From assembly GCA_033557465.1 (NCBI GenBank), contig JAWIIG010000025.1, positions 4,707,001 through 4,771,000 of the forward strand: 64,000 nt of DNA, given 5' to 3'. Source of the DNA: Ichthyophis bannanicus. Taxonomy: Eukaryota > Chordata > Amphibia > Gymnophiona > Ichthyophiidae. This document shows, in pieces, positions 10,275 through 21,776 of the stretch; within the stretch, counting starts at the first letter, position 1; each line of letters opens with the position of its first letter. Both the position numbers and the translations under genes were made by a program. The notes beneath the pieces were generated by a model. The model was not told where the DNA came from and did not search any database. It was given only the letters and a program-made list of their open reading frames with translations.

Positions 10275-12431
10275 TTAGGTGCCAGGGAGAGACCACAGAA
10301 GTTGTGTGTCCCTGAGAAGTGCTCCACTTTCCCCCATGGATCTCTGGCATCCTATCAGGGATGGTGGGTAGGAGTTGATTAAGTATGGAACAGGTGTTTG
10401 AGAACAGCCTGACCAAACAAGGCATCCCGGCGGGAGTCCTTGTCCAAGCAGTAATGGGCTGTGAAGGTATGAACAGAGGCCCAAGTGGCTGCTCGACAGA
10501 TGTCGTCAATAGACACAGAGTTCAGATGAGCCATTGAGGCTGCCATGGCTCTCACACTGTGAGCTGTGACATGGCCCCTCCAGAGAAAGGTTGTTACTCT
10601 GATAGGCGAAAGAAATACACTGAGCAATCCAGTTAGATAGTGTTCTCTTGGAGACTGGCAGTCCCAAATGAGAAAGGTCAAAAGCAACAAAGAGTTGAGA
10701 GGACTTTCTATGTTGCTCTGTCCTTTGTAAGTAAAAAGCTAGAGCTCTTTTACAGTCCAAGGTATGAAGATTCCTCTCTGCATTTGATGCATGAGGTCCT
10801 GGAAAAAAGACAGGTAGGTAGACCTCCTGGTTGAGATGAAAAGGCGAGACCACCTTAGGCATAAAGTGTGGATGAGTCCTAAGGACTACCTTGTCATGAT
10901 GGAACCTTGTATAAGGTGGATTAGCTACTAGTGCTTGCAATTCACTAATGCGGTGTGCTGATGTGATTGCAATGAGAAAGATAACCTTCCAAGAAAGGAA
11001 TTTCAAGGGGGTGGTAGCTAAGGGTTCGAAAGGTGGCTTCATGAGCTGCCCAAGAACCAGGTTCAAGTCCCATGCCACTGGAGGTGGTCTAATGGGAGGC
11101 TTAGTTAGAAGGAGGCCTCTCATGAATCTTGCTATAAGAGGATGAGAGGAAATAGGTTGTCCATTTAGAGGCTTAAGGGAAGCTGCAATAGCACTCAAAT
11201 GGACTCTTACTGAATTTGTTTTAAGGCCTGCATTAGACAAATGGAGGAGATACTCCAGCAAAGATTCCAGAGGTATGGCAAGGGGGTTAAGACCCTTTTC
11301 AGAACACCAAATAGTAAACCTCTTCCACTTGAAAGCATAAGAACATCTAGTGGAAGGTTTTCTGGAAGCATAAAGAACATCTCTCACCTGCTGAGAAAGA
11401 TGAAGATCTTGAAGATCTAAGCCTTCAGCAACCAAGCCCTGAGATGCAGAGACTGGGGATTGGGATGCCATAACATTTTGTTCTCCTGAGATAGGAGATC
11501 TGGAGCAGACCCTAACTCCAGGGAGGGAGCTTGAGAGAGATGTAGAAGCAGAGGGTACCACTTGCTGTGGCCAATGTGGAGCTATGAGAATCATGTGGCC
11601 TCTGTCTCTCTGAAGCTTGAACAGGGTTTTGGGAATTAGGGGAACGGGTGGAAAGGCATACAGGAAGTCTTGACCCCAGTAAAGGAGGAAAGCATCCCTG
11701 GCCTGAGCCCCCTGAGCCTGAATTCTGGAACAGAACCGGGGAAGTTTGGCATTCCACGGACTTGCAAAGAGGTCTATGTCCGGGGTTCCCCAAAGTTGAA
11801 ATATCCTGGCTACCTGGTCTGCATGTAGAGACCACTCGTCTGGAAGGAGAACTCGAATGAGTCTGTCTGCCCAAGAGTTTTGAACACCTGGAAGATACAC
11901 TGCCAGAAGATGAATCTGATGCTCTCTGGCGAGGGCCCACAGTCGCAAAGCTTCGTTGCAAAGCGACAGAGAGCCTGTTCCCCCCTGCTTGTTCACGTAG
12001 AACATGGCTACCTGATTGTCTGTATGAATAAAGACCGTTTTGTAGGTGAGCAGGGTGTGGAACACTCGCAGAGCAAGGAAGATTGCTCTGAGCTCCAAGA
12101 GATTGATATGTAGACAACTCTCTTGTGGAGTCCAGGTGTCTTGGATGGAGAGGTCTTGCAGATGAGCTCCCCAACCCATTGGAGAAGCATCTGTTGTAAG
12201 AGTTGCTTGGGGCAGGGGTTGCTGAAAGGGGGACCCCAGCAACAGGTTTTGAGTGGACTTCCACCACTGGAGAGACAAAATGAGGCGACTTGTGTTTGCT
12301 ATTTTGTCTGACAGGCAACCTGATGCCTGGGTCCATTGGGTGGATAAAGTCCACTGAGCTGCCCTCATGTGAAGGCAAGCATATGGTACCACATGCACGG
12401 TGGATGCCATGTGGCCTAGTAACTGTAACAT
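10275..12431 (-). pseudogene. DIRS-A1 RNase H, DAM-like region and tyrosine recombinase
   Basis: A 641-codon open stretch (10506-12431) carries RNase H (TTDASPMGWGAHL, INLLELRAI, TDNQVAMFYVN, then WADRL), a conserved block after it (IDLFASPWNAKLPRFCSR, FPPVPLIPKTLFKL, the DAM-like domain of DIRS proteins) and the recombinase. The catalytic Arg is in TSAHRISELQ. An extra C near 10575 shifts the frame so that the HxxR box (TAHSVRAM) and the Tyr (FTAHYCLD) lie in the frame of 10379-10690. Upstream, a TGA at 12432-12434 separates it from the RT. Confidence 0.85.
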
Positions 12432-12434
12432 TTC

Positions 12435-13522
12435 TCAAGCAGTTAAAAAGGGCTTTAGGACTGCTTGAGAAGCTAATTGCACCACGTGAAGGCAACGGGC
12501 TTGGGGAAGGTAGGCCCTTGCCTTTGTGGTATCCAGCAGGGTTCCTATGAACTCTAGAGACTGAGTAGGAGTTAGACTGGATTTTGGGATGTTTATTACC
12601 AGCCCTAAATACTGAAGGATACGCATTGTACAGGATAGAGAAGTCTTGGCCTCTGACTGTGTTGGAGCTCGAATGAGCCAGTCATCCAAGTAAGGGAAGA
12701 TGAATATTCCCAGAGTGCGTAGAAATGCTGCTACCACAGCCATGCATTTCATGAACACCCTTGGTGCAGAGGCCAGATCAAAAGGAAGCACCCTGTATTG
12801 GTAGTGCTTTCCTTGAAACAGGAACCGAAGGAACCTTCTGTGGGTTGGATGGATGAGAAATCATTTTGAATTTCTCCTCGACAAGGAATTTGTTCAATTC
12901 TCTAAGATAGGTCTGTATCCCCTGTTTTCTTTGGGATAAGAAAATAAGGGGAATAGAACCCTGCACCCTGTTGATGAAGAGGCACTTCTTCTATTGCCCC
13001 TTGGACAAGAAGGATGGTAACCTCCTGATCCGACAGGTCGATGAGAGAGGTCAGAGAATTGAACTGCTTCACTATTGTGGGAGGGGGCATGCTTGAAAAA
13101 TGAAGTTTGTACCCCTCTCTTATGATGGAGAGTGTCCAATGCTCTGCTGTTATTTGCCCCCATCTGGAAGCAAAATGGCATAACCTTCCTGGAATGGTGG
13201 ACGGTTCTGGTCCTTCCAGAGCCAGAAAGGTTAAGTTCTCTAGCTGAAAGTCAAAGGCCCTGAGGAGGCTGAGGCTGCTGGGCCGGTTGAGGCCTAGCAG
13301 CCTTTGCTTTCTTCTGTTTGGGTGGTTGCTGACGTTTGGTTGAAAACTGACCTGCAGAAGATGCCTGCTGACCATAAGCAGGATAAAATCTTTTCTTTTT
13401 AGAAAAAGGTGTTTTCTTGAACAACTTTTTCCTAACAGGATCAGCAGTAGACTTGGATAGTCTATCCAAAGTGGAATTTTCAGCATCCATTTCATTGGCT
13501 TTTTCTTGCCAATCTTTACCAA
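12435..13522 (-). pseudogene. DIRS-A1 reverse transcriptase, motif A lost
   Basis: Pol begins at an ATG at 13522, overlapping the end of gag by about 270 bases in another frame. The first open part (12902-13522) ends in FYSPYFLIPKKTG. The second (12435-12791) has LPFGLASAPRVF (motif B) and FPYLDDWLI (motif C). Between them DIRS-A2 has about 80 further bases encoding WLCSLDLKD, the first catalytic Asp motif. In A1 this is deleted at about 12854, which also changes the frame, so this RT cannot be active. Confidence 0.85.
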
Positions 13523-15054
13523 ACAGGTTCTTACCAGTACAAGGGATATTTCCCAATTTATCTTGTACCCAGAGCTCTAAATCAGATGCTTGGAGCCAAG
13601 CAATTCTACATGCACCGATGGCAATAGCCGAGGTCCTGCTTATACATTCAAAGCAGTCGAAGGCTGCACGGTTGGAGAATTTAGAGACATCTTGGGCATG
13701 TTTGAGCCAAGTGAGAAACTCCTGCCTTTTATCCTCAGAGATGAAAGGACTTAAAGTCTGTAGATGATCAGTAACTTCCTTTAGGAACATTCCCATGTAG
13801 AGACTATAGGAACTGATTCTTGCAGCAAGCAGGGAAGCTTGAAAGACTCTAAGTGCAAAAGCATCCAGAGTTCTGCATTCACGCCCTGGAGGATTAGAGG
13901 CATGTCTTTTTGCACTTCTAATCCTTCTCATAGCAGATTCCACCACAATAGAGTGGTGAGGAAGCTGAGTTTTATGGAAACCAGGACAAGGAGGATACAT
14001 ATTATCTAACCTACGAGAATGAGGAGAGGTGGTAAGAGGTGTTTCCCACATTCTCAACATGAGATCATATAGAATCTCATGAATGGGTGGGGTAGCTGCC
14101 TCCTTAGGAGTTTTGGGATATTGTAAAATATCCAACTCCTTGGCCCTTGGCTCTGTCTCAGGGGCCACAGTGATGGACAGGCCCCGAGCCACCTCTCGGA
14201 TGAAATCTTGGAAAGACATGCCCTCTGGAGGAGACATCCTGCATTTAGGGGAGGAGGACTCCTGTGGAAGAATCATCGCTGCATCGACAGAACTTTCAGA
14301 GTCCTCAGATTCTTCTGAGGAATCGAAGTATCGTCTGTCTGGATGCTCCTGCAGAGCCCGATACCCATACCGAGCAAAATCGGTATCGGGAATAACCGGT
14401 ACCGGGGAATCGGTACCGGCGGGCATTGGAGGACAGGGTACCGGCATAGCAGACACTGATGCTGATGTTGATGCTATCGGTACCGGTTGCAATACCGATA
14501 CCGATGCCGGTGCCAGTGCCGGTACCGGTGGAATTGTCTGTCACGGTACCAAGGGCGTCGATGCTACAAGGAAAGCTGCGTTCTATGGACAGAATTTTCT
14601 GGTCAATAGACGCTGCCAATGCCTGGAAGTCGGTACCGGTGGAAACCGCCGGTACCCCAGAACATGGCACCAGGAGATCTGTCGAGACCGAGCCATCGAG
14701 AACATCCTGGAACCCCGATGATGGTGCTTTGGAAGCCGAAGCCTCCTGCCGGGGTAATTTTGCCGGTGCAGAATCCTCGAGGGCAACGCTAGAGGCATCT
14801 CGATGCTTAGAAGGAGATTTACCCTTCGAGGACCGGCTGGATTTATGTTTAGTTACTTGAGATCCACGGGAAGAAGAAGCAGCCCTGGATGACGTCGATG
14901 CCACCGAAGCCGCATCAGAGGGAAACAGGGTACTGAGCTTAGCAGCTCGGTTCTGTCGACCTCTTTTAGACATCATAGCACAGGACACACAATCTGTGAT
15001 GAAGTGGTCAGGACCTAAACATTTTAAACACCATTCATGGGTGTCGTTGACGGA
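13251..15054 (-). pseudogene. DIRS-A1 gag-like protein, split by CR1
   Basis: The main frame 13251-14492 encodes 413 residues with a GRECRTLDAF block, a conserved AWLQASDLELWVQDKLG segment and a basic C-terminus (KKKRFYPAYG, PPKQKKAKAARPQP). The N-terminal Ser-rich part lies in another frame (14305-14988); an 8-bp deletion near 14580 relative to DIRS-A2 explains the shift. The first 20 codons, with a Cys-rich start (GFKKCTKCGGT), lie beyond the CR1 at 20122-20180, where the start codon has become AAG. Confidence 0.75.
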
Positions 15055-15224
15055 CTAGAAAATGGGACTGTTACTGTCTTGAAGGACTTGAAAAAGGGAC
15101 TGTTACTTCTGGAGAGAGATCTGCAACTGTGAGTATATACTTCTGGTAATTTTCTAAAAGGAATTCTTTGTATTAAAGCTAATTAATCTGTGAACCCACT
15201 ATTTTTGTTAAATCAGTCAGGGCC

Positions 15225-15695
15225 TAGTAGCAGCAGTTTAAGTTTAAATTTAAAACACAGAGGAGAGCTTTCTGGTTACATTTGGAACCCAGCAGAGAGC
15301 TTGTAGTTTACATTTAATTGTCACTCAGGGCCTAGCATCAGCAAAGCACTTTTAGTTTTAAAACACAGAGGAGAACTTTCTGGTTACATTTCATACCCAG
15401 CAGAGAGCTTGTAGTTTAAATTTAATAGTCACTCAGAGCCTAGTAACAGCAAAGTACTTTTAATTTAAATTTAAAACACAGAAGAGAGCTTTCTGGTTAC
15501 ATTTGGAACCCAGCAGAGAGCTTGTAGTCTAAATTGAATAGTCACTCAGGGCCTAGCATCAGCAAAGTACTTTTAGCTTAAATTTAAAACACAGAAGAGA
15601 GCTTTCTGGTTAAATTTAGAACCCAGCAGAGAGCTTGTAGTTTAAATTTCATAAGAAGTTAGAGCCTAGCAGCAGCTAAGAGCTATAATTTAAAT
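15225..15695 (+). repeat. Tandem repeats in the CR1-1 5' UTR
   Basis: There are four units of about 108-113 bp and a partial fifth, each beginning near GGGCCTAGCATCAGC and holding AACACAGAGGAGAGCTTTC and CCCAGCAGAGAGCTTGTAG. Starts are near 15225, 15328, 15436, 15549 and 15662. CR1-2 keeps remnants of one unit near 54340-54400. Repeated 5' UTR units in LINEs often act as promoter modules; that role is inferred. Confidence 0.8.
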
Positions 15696-16028
15696 CAAAT
15701 CAGAATATAGCTTACCTCAGCAGCACAAGACAGGGTACTGTGTAGCAGCCCTCTTTTAATAAGTGTTATTTCCCTCCCTCCCTCCCCATACCCACCCACC
15801 CCTGGGATAATCGTAGCTTTATAGGTACTTACACACCTTAAAAGACAGGAGGTGCTCTCAGGTAAAGCTCATTACCCAAATCAGTCAAACACTAAGGACC
15901 TGAGATTAGTTAAGCTTCAGGTGAACAAGGTATATTACACGTATTAGGTACAGTTTTATAAGTATAAATATCCATAGCAACCCTTAGTAAGTAAAGAACT
16001 TAGATCTAAACACAAACTTAAAACTAAG

Positions 16029-17009
16029 ATGCAGACAGCAGTCCAGCAGCGGGATGGGGGCTTTCCAGTCTTTTGCATTGAGTGTCACATGTATGATTTT
16101 CTCCCAGTTGGTGAGAGGTCTTACGTGTGCACTAGGTGCAAGGAGCTCTTTGCTCTCAGGGAACGAGTCCGTTCTCTAGAGGTTAAAGTAGCAGACTTGG
16201 AAAGCATAAGACAGACAGAGAGGTACATAGACGAGACCTACAGGGATATAGTCCTGAAGTTCCACCTCCAGTCTGGTAGCATCCCTGTTGTCATGGAGGA
16301 GAGAGGTCACGTGACAGGAGAGCATCACCCTGGTGTGGCAGGAAGTGATCCTGTAACTAGGACCTGTCCTCCAGGTGATGTAAAACCCTCTCGCACCGAG
16401 GACGTTTCTCCAGGGCCATGTGCCCATGAGGGAAGGGTTAGGACAGCTGTTATAGTTGGTGATTCGATCATTAGGCATGTAGATAGCTGGGTGGCTGGTG
16501 GACATGAGGATCGCCTGGTAACATGCCTGCCTGGTGCGAAGGTAGCGGACCTCACGCGCCACCTAGATAAGGTCTTAGATAGTGCTGAGGAGGAGTCTGC
16601 TGTCTTGGTACATGTCGGTACCAATGACATAGGAAAATGTGGTAGGGAGGTTCTGGAGGCTAAATTTAGGCTTTTAGGTAGGAAGTTGAAATCCAGAACT
16701 TCCAGGGTAGCATTCTCCGAAATGCTTCCTGTTCCACACGCAGGACCCAAAAGGCAGGCAGAGCTCCGGAGTCTCAATACGTGGATGAGACAATGGTGCA
16801 CAGATGAGGGTTTTGGATTTGTTAGGAACTGGGGAACATTCTGGGGAAAGGAGGGGCTCTTTCGAAGGGATGGGCTTCACCTTAACCGGGATGGAACCAG
16901 ACTGCTGGCATTAACCTTTAAAAAGAAGATAGAGAAGCTTTTAAACAAGATAGTAGGGGAAAGCCGACAGTCGCCCAAGAGCAGATGGTTCGGAAGAATG
17001 TATCTTTGA
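16029..17009 (+). CDS. CR1-1 ORF1: zinc-finger and SGNH-esterase protein
   Basis: A 326-residue open frame. Residues about 15-45 hold a Cys-rich finger (CIECHMYDF, then YVCTRCKEL), followed by a short coiled-coil-like stretch (RERVRSLEVKVADLES). From about residue 140 there is an SGNH/GDSL hydrolase: GDSIIRHVD (nucleophile Ser), LVHVGTNDIGK and RRDGLHLNRDG (catalytic Asp/His region). CR1 ORF1 proteins are known to carry this esterase, thought to act on lipids and aid retrotransposition. The frame is intact and overlaps ORF2 by 25 bases. Confidence 0.88.
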   Translation: MQTAVQQRDGGFPVFCIECHMYDFLPVGERSYVCTRCKELFALRERVRSLEVKVADLESIRQTERYIDETYRDIVLKFHLQSGSIPVVMEERGHVTGEHHPGVAGSDPVTRTCPPGDVKPSRTEDVSPGPCAHEGRVRTAVIVGDSIIRHVDSWVAGGHEDRLVTCLPGAKVADLTRHLDKVLDSAEEESAVLVHVGTNDIGKCGREVLEAKFRLLGRKLKSRTSRVAFSEMLPVPHAGPKRQAELRSLNTWMRQWCTDEGFGFVRNWGTFWGKEGLFRRDGLHLNRDGTRLLALTFKKKIEKLLNKIVGESRQSPKSRWFGRMYL

Positions 17010-19945
17010 AGGATACTACCAAAAGCAGAGAGGTTCCACAAAAGAGTAAAGTAGCTCAAATGCCCTCAAGTATGGAGCAGACAGAGCTTAAAGATCCCAA
17101 ATTACCCATGTCTAACAATAGCCAAATTAATATGAATAAAATACATTCTCTAAAATGCTTGTATGCAAATGCTAGAAGTCTAAAAAATAAGATGGGAGAG
17201 TTAGAATATATAGCACTAAATGAAAGGTTAGATATGATTGGAATATCAGAGACATGGTGGAAGGAGGACAACCTGTGGGACACTGTGATACCTGGGTACA
17301 AACTATATCGAAATGATAGAGCTGATCAAATTGGTGGAGGGGTTGCTCTCTATGTTAGAGAGGGCATTGAGTCAGAAAGGATTAAAGTTTTGCAGGAAAC
17401 AAAATCTGCTGTAGAATCTATATGGATTGAAATTCAATGTAAAAGGGGGAAGGCAATGGCAGTGGGGGTGTACTATCGAGCGCCTGGTCAGAATGACCAA
17501 ATGGATGATGAAATGCTCAAAGAAATCAAGGAAGCTAATAAAAGGCACAGCACAGTAATAATAATGGGTGATTTCAACTACCCCGGTATCGACTGGGTCA
17601 CTGTCACGTCAGGACATGCTAGGGAGATAAAGTTCCTAGATGAAATAAATGACTGCTTCTTGGAGCAGCTGGTTCATGAACCGACCAGAGGGGAAGCCAT
17701 ATTAGACCTAGTCCTTACTGCAACACCAGATCTAGTGCAAGAGATACGGTTGTTGGGGTCACTTGGCAATAGTGATCATAGCATGATCGCCTTTGATTTA
17801 ATTAGTGGAGGAGGGATAGTAAGGAAATCCACAGTACTACCTTTTAACTTTCGAAAGGGAGACTATGATAAAATGAGGAAAACAGTTAAGAAAAAACTAA
17901 AAGGAGCAGTTGCAAAGGTTTAAGACGTACATCAGGCTTGGCTGTTGTTGAAAAATACTATCTTGGAAGCTCAGACCAGCTGTATTCCACGCTTTAAGAA
18001 AAGTGGAAGGAAGTCCAAAAAACTGCCAGCATGGTTTAAAGGTGAGGTCAGAGAGGCTGTTGTTGCCTAAAAAGCATCTTTCAGTAAATGGAAAAAAGAG
18101 CCAAACGACGAAACCTGGAAACAACACAAGCACTGGCAAGTCAAAGGCAAGGCATTGATAAGGCAGGCAAAGGGAGAATTTGAGAAGAAGCTTGCTGCGG
18201 AAGCAAAAACACGAAGTAAAGACCTTTTCAAATACATTTGTAGCAAAAAACCTGTGAGAGAGTCAGTTGGTCCATTAGATGATAAAGGGGTTAAAGGAGC
18301 ACTAAGAGGCGACAAGGCAATAGCGGAGAGACTGAATGAATTCTTTGCTTCAGTCTTTACTGAGGAAGATGTAGGGATGTTACCCATGACTGAAGTGGTA
18401 TTTAAAGGTGCGGAAGAATTGAAGGAAATATCGATACATCGGGAAGATGTATTACAACTATTAGATAAACTGAAGAGTAGCAAATCACCTGGGCCGGATG
18501 GTATACATCCAAGGGTGTTGAAAGAACTGAAATATGAGATTGCAGACCTGCTATTAGTAATCTGTGAACTATCATTAAAATCATCTCTAATACCTGAAGA
18601 TTGGAGGATCGCCAATCTAACACCAATTTTTAAAAAGGGTTCCAGGGGTGATCCGGGAAACTACAGACCGGTGAGCCTGACATCAGTACCGGGAAAAATA
18701 GTAGAAACCATCATAAAGAATAAAATTACTCAGCATGTAGATAGTCATAACCTAATGGGAGACAGCCAACATGGCTTTAGACAAGGAAGATCTTGTCTTA
18801 CTAATCTGTTATGTTTTTTTGAAGGAGTGAATAATCAGGTGGACAAAGGTGAGTCGGTTGATATTGTGTACCTGGACTTTCAGAAAGCCTTTGACAAGGT
18901 CCCTCAGAGACGTTTGGGAAAACTAAAGAGTCATGGGATAGGAGGCAGTGTATTATTGTGGATCAGGAACTGGTTAAAAGATAGAAAGCAGAGGGTAGGG
19001 CTAAATGGCCAATTTTCCCAATGGAGAAAGGTGAATAGTGGTGTACCCCAGGGATCTGTGCTGGGTCCGCTGCTTTTTGACATATTCATAAATGACCTGG
19101 AAAGTGGAATAATGAGTGAGGTTATCAAATTTGCAGATGACACAAAATTATTTAAAGTTGTTAAAACCCAAGAGGATTGTGGAAAACTGCAAGAGGATCT
19201 TGATAAATTGGAAGACTGGGCATCAAAATGGCAGATGAAATTTAATGTGGACAAGTGCAAGGTTATGCACCTAGGGAAGAAAAACCCAAACTATGGTTAC
19301 ACGATGCAAGGTTCCACATTAGGAACCACCACCCAGGAAAAAGATTTAGGCGTCATTGTGGATACCATGTTAAAACCCTCGGCCCAGTGTGCAGCGGCGG
19401 CCAAGAGAGCAAATAGAATGCTAGGTATGATAAGGAAAGGAATGGAAAATAAAACAAAAGATATTATAATGCCTCTGTATCGTTCTATGGTGAGACCGCA
19501 CCTTGAATATTGTGTGCAATTCTGGTCGCCGTATCTTAAAAAGGATATAGCGATTTTAGAAAAGGTTCAGAGAAGAGCCATCAAAATGGTAAAGGGGATG
19601 GAAGGATACTCCTATGAAGAAAGGCTTAAAAGGTTAGGGCTCTTTAACCTGGAAAAGAGACGGCTGAGGGGAGATATGATAGAAGTCTATAAATTAATGA
19701 ATGGAGTGGAACGGGTAAACGTAGATCGATTGTTTACCTTATCAGAATATAGAAAGACTAGGGGACATGCAATGAAGCTACAGGGTAAACTATTTAAGAC
19801 TAATAAAAGAAAATATTTTTTCACTCAACGTGTAATCAAACTCTGGAATTTGTTACCGGAGGATGTAGTAAAGGCTGTTAGTGTAGCTGGGTTTAAAAAA
19901 GGTTTGAACAAGTTCCTGGAGGAAAGGTCCATAAACCATTATTAA
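16985..19945 (+). pseudogene. CR1-1 ORF2: endonuclease-reverse transcriptase with two stops
   Basis: One frame runs from ATG at 16985 to TAA at 19943-19945, interrupted only by TAA at 17921-17923 and 18068-18070. APE endonuclease: LYANARSLKNKM, ISETWWKED, MGDFNYPGIDW, SDHSMIAFD. RT: GPDGIHPRVLKEL, PIFKKG, NYRPVSL, YLDFQKAFDKVP (motif A), VPQGSVLGPLLF (motif B), KFADDTKLF (motif C), then RPHLEYCVQFWSPYLKKDI in the C-terminal region. With all catalytic motifs present and only two nonsense changes, this is a young copy. Confidence 0.9.
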
Positions 19946-20398
19946 GAAGGGACCCAGGATATCAATGCTTGAACCAATACAAGCATTGTGGAACCTGTGT
20001 CCCTTGGGGAAACTGCTACGTACATATGACCTAGATTGGCCACTGTTGGAAACAGAATACTGGGCTTGATGGACCTTGGTCTGACCCAGTATGGCATATC
20101 TTATGTTCTTATGTTCTTATAAATGGTACCACCACATTTTGTGCACTTTTTAAAACCTGAAGCAGGTTTTTCCTTGTTAAGGAAATTTTTGGTGCCTAAG
20201 GCCCAAAAAGGCAGGTGCACCTGAAGAAAAGGAAAAAACAGATAAATTATTATTATTATTATTTTTTATAGAAAAGAAAGACCGGCGGTACCGGTAGAGC
20301 GTCGGGGAAGGCAGACGCGACCACAAAAAGAAATAAAGAAATAAGGAAATTTTTCTGCGGTGACAGGAACACGACCTGCTGGCTCCGCGGAAAACGAA

Positions 20399-20563
20399 GA
20401 ACTGGAGAAAGGCAGTTGGGAAAGGCGGGAAGGCAGCACACAGGCGCTGTGGGATGCTCCCAAAAGCTTTCTGATTGGACGCTGGGGAGCGTTCACGCGC
20501 AGGCTCCGTCGGTACCGACGATACCCATATGTGATGACTAGATTCCTGCTTGTTCCTGGAGAT
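20399..20563. repeat. DIRS-A1 5' terminus (inverted terminal repeat)
   Basis: This is the reverse complement of about 9950-10076, including the CGTCGGTACCGACG palindrome. The outer 40 bases (20524-20563) match the ICR at 10223-10262 exactly in reverse complement. The sequence then continues directly into DIRS-B1. Confidence 0.85.
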
Positions 20564-21776
20564 CGGCTGATGCCTTGTTGTTGTAGGGCCGTGGAAAGAA
20601 GGTAGGAAATACTACCTCCTGGTTGAGGTGGAAATCAGATATCACCTTCAGAAGAAACTTTGGGTGAGTGCGGAGCACGACTCTGTTCTTGTAGAATCTG
20701 GCGTAGGGTGGCTTGGCCACCAGGGCCTGGAGCTCACTGACTCTGCAGGCAGAGGTGAGTGCCACCGGGAAGGCCACCTTCCAGGACAGATATCTCAGGT
20801 GGCAGGTAGCTAAGGGCTCAAAGGGCAGCTTAGTAAACTGTGCCAAGACCACATTGAGATCCCATTCTGCTGGGGGTGGATGGATGGGAGGCTTAGAGAG
20901 CAGTAAGCCCCGCATGTATCGGGTAATAAAGGGCTGCATGGATAGCGGCTTGCCTTCTATCGAGTGGTGGTTCGTGGAGAGGGTGCTCAGTTGCACCCTA
21001 ATGGAGTTGGATTTAAGTCCGGACTGTGAGAGATGGAGAAGTATTGAAGCACCGCGGGCACTGGGAAGGAGAACAGGTTTACCCACCACTCTGTGCACCA
21101 TACAGAGAACCTGCACCACTTAAAAGCATAGGCCCATCTCATGGAGGCCTTGCGAGAGGCCAGGACAACTTCCTCTATCTCCCTGGGAAGGTTGAGGGAT
21201 ACTAGAGCGACCCGCTCAGCCACCATGCCATGAGAGATAAGGATCCCAGATTGGGGTGGAGGATCGAGCACCCTTCTTGGGTCAAAAGTCTTGGGAAGCT
21301 CCCAAGAGGGACTGGGGACTCTGTCCAGATTCGAAGCAGTAGAGGAAACCAAGACTAACTGGGCCACCTCGGGGCCACCAGAATGAGGGAAGACTTGTCT
21401 CGCTGGACCTTGAACAGAGTCCGCGCTATCGAGAGTGTGGGAGGCAAGGCATACAGCAGACCCTCTGACCATGAGATGAGAAAGGTATCCACCAGGCTGG
21501 CAAAGAGGTCGAGGGTCGGGGTGCCCCACAACCGAAATAGTTGCTGTGCTATCGTGGGGTCCAGGCGCCACTCATGTGATTGGAGGGCCCTACTCAGCCT
21601 GTCTACCAAGGTGTTGTCCTGACTCAGGGGGTATACCACTCTAAGGAGCATACCCCTGCCTGTTCACATAGGAGCAGAGGACCACTGCCTCCTGGCGCAA
21701 GCGGTAGGAGCCTGTGCCCCCCTGCTTGTTCAGGTAAAATATCGTGACCTGATTGTTCGTTTGGAAGAGCACTGAC
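20564..21776 (-). pseudogene. DIRS-B1 tyrosine recombinase N-terminal part and RNase H end
   Basis: Minus-strand pieces show RKASMRWAYAFKWCRFSVWC, LKSNSIRVQLS and TSACRVSELQALVA (catalytic Arg) of the recombinase. Further right they show DLFASL, YALPPTLSIARTLFKVQRD and RLSRAL from the end of RNase H and the block after it. Several frameshifts break it. The gene is cut at 20564 by DIRS-A1 and at 21777 by a solo LTR. Confidence 0.75.

Larger units (their letters stand above)
15055..20121 (+). mobile_element. CR1-1: near full-length CR1 LINE inserted in DIRS-A1 gag
   Basis: DIRS-A1 reads GTTGACGGA up to 15054 and resumes AATGGTACC at 20122. DIRS-A2 has these joined (GGTGACGGAAATGGTACC), so the insertion is exact. 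The element has a 5' UTR with tandem repeats, ORF1 with a Cys-rich finger and an SGNH esterase, ORF2 with endonuclease and RT, and a 3' end of repeated TTATGTTC units (20096-20120), the typical CR1 finish. No target duplication of more than a base or two is seen, as usual for CR1. Confidence 0.9.
9886..20563 (-). mobile_element. DIRS-A1: DIRS-like element inserted in DIRS-B1 and itself split by CR1-1
   Basis: The element is 9886-15054 plus 20122-20563, about 5.6 kb without the CR1. Inverted terminal repeats of about 130 bp (near 9950-10076 and 20399-20527) contain the palindrome CGTCGGTACCGACG. There are no LTRs and no obvious target duplication, as expected for DIRS. Minus-strand order is gag, RT, RNase H, recombinase, then an internal complementary region at 10164-10265. 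Both outer flanks are DIRS-B1 sequence. All genes are damaged. Confidence 0.88.

Noticed and set aside
15225..15695. CRISPR-like array
   Set aside because: The repeats are directly adjacent with no spacers and lie in the 5' UTR of a LINE in a vertebrate genome.
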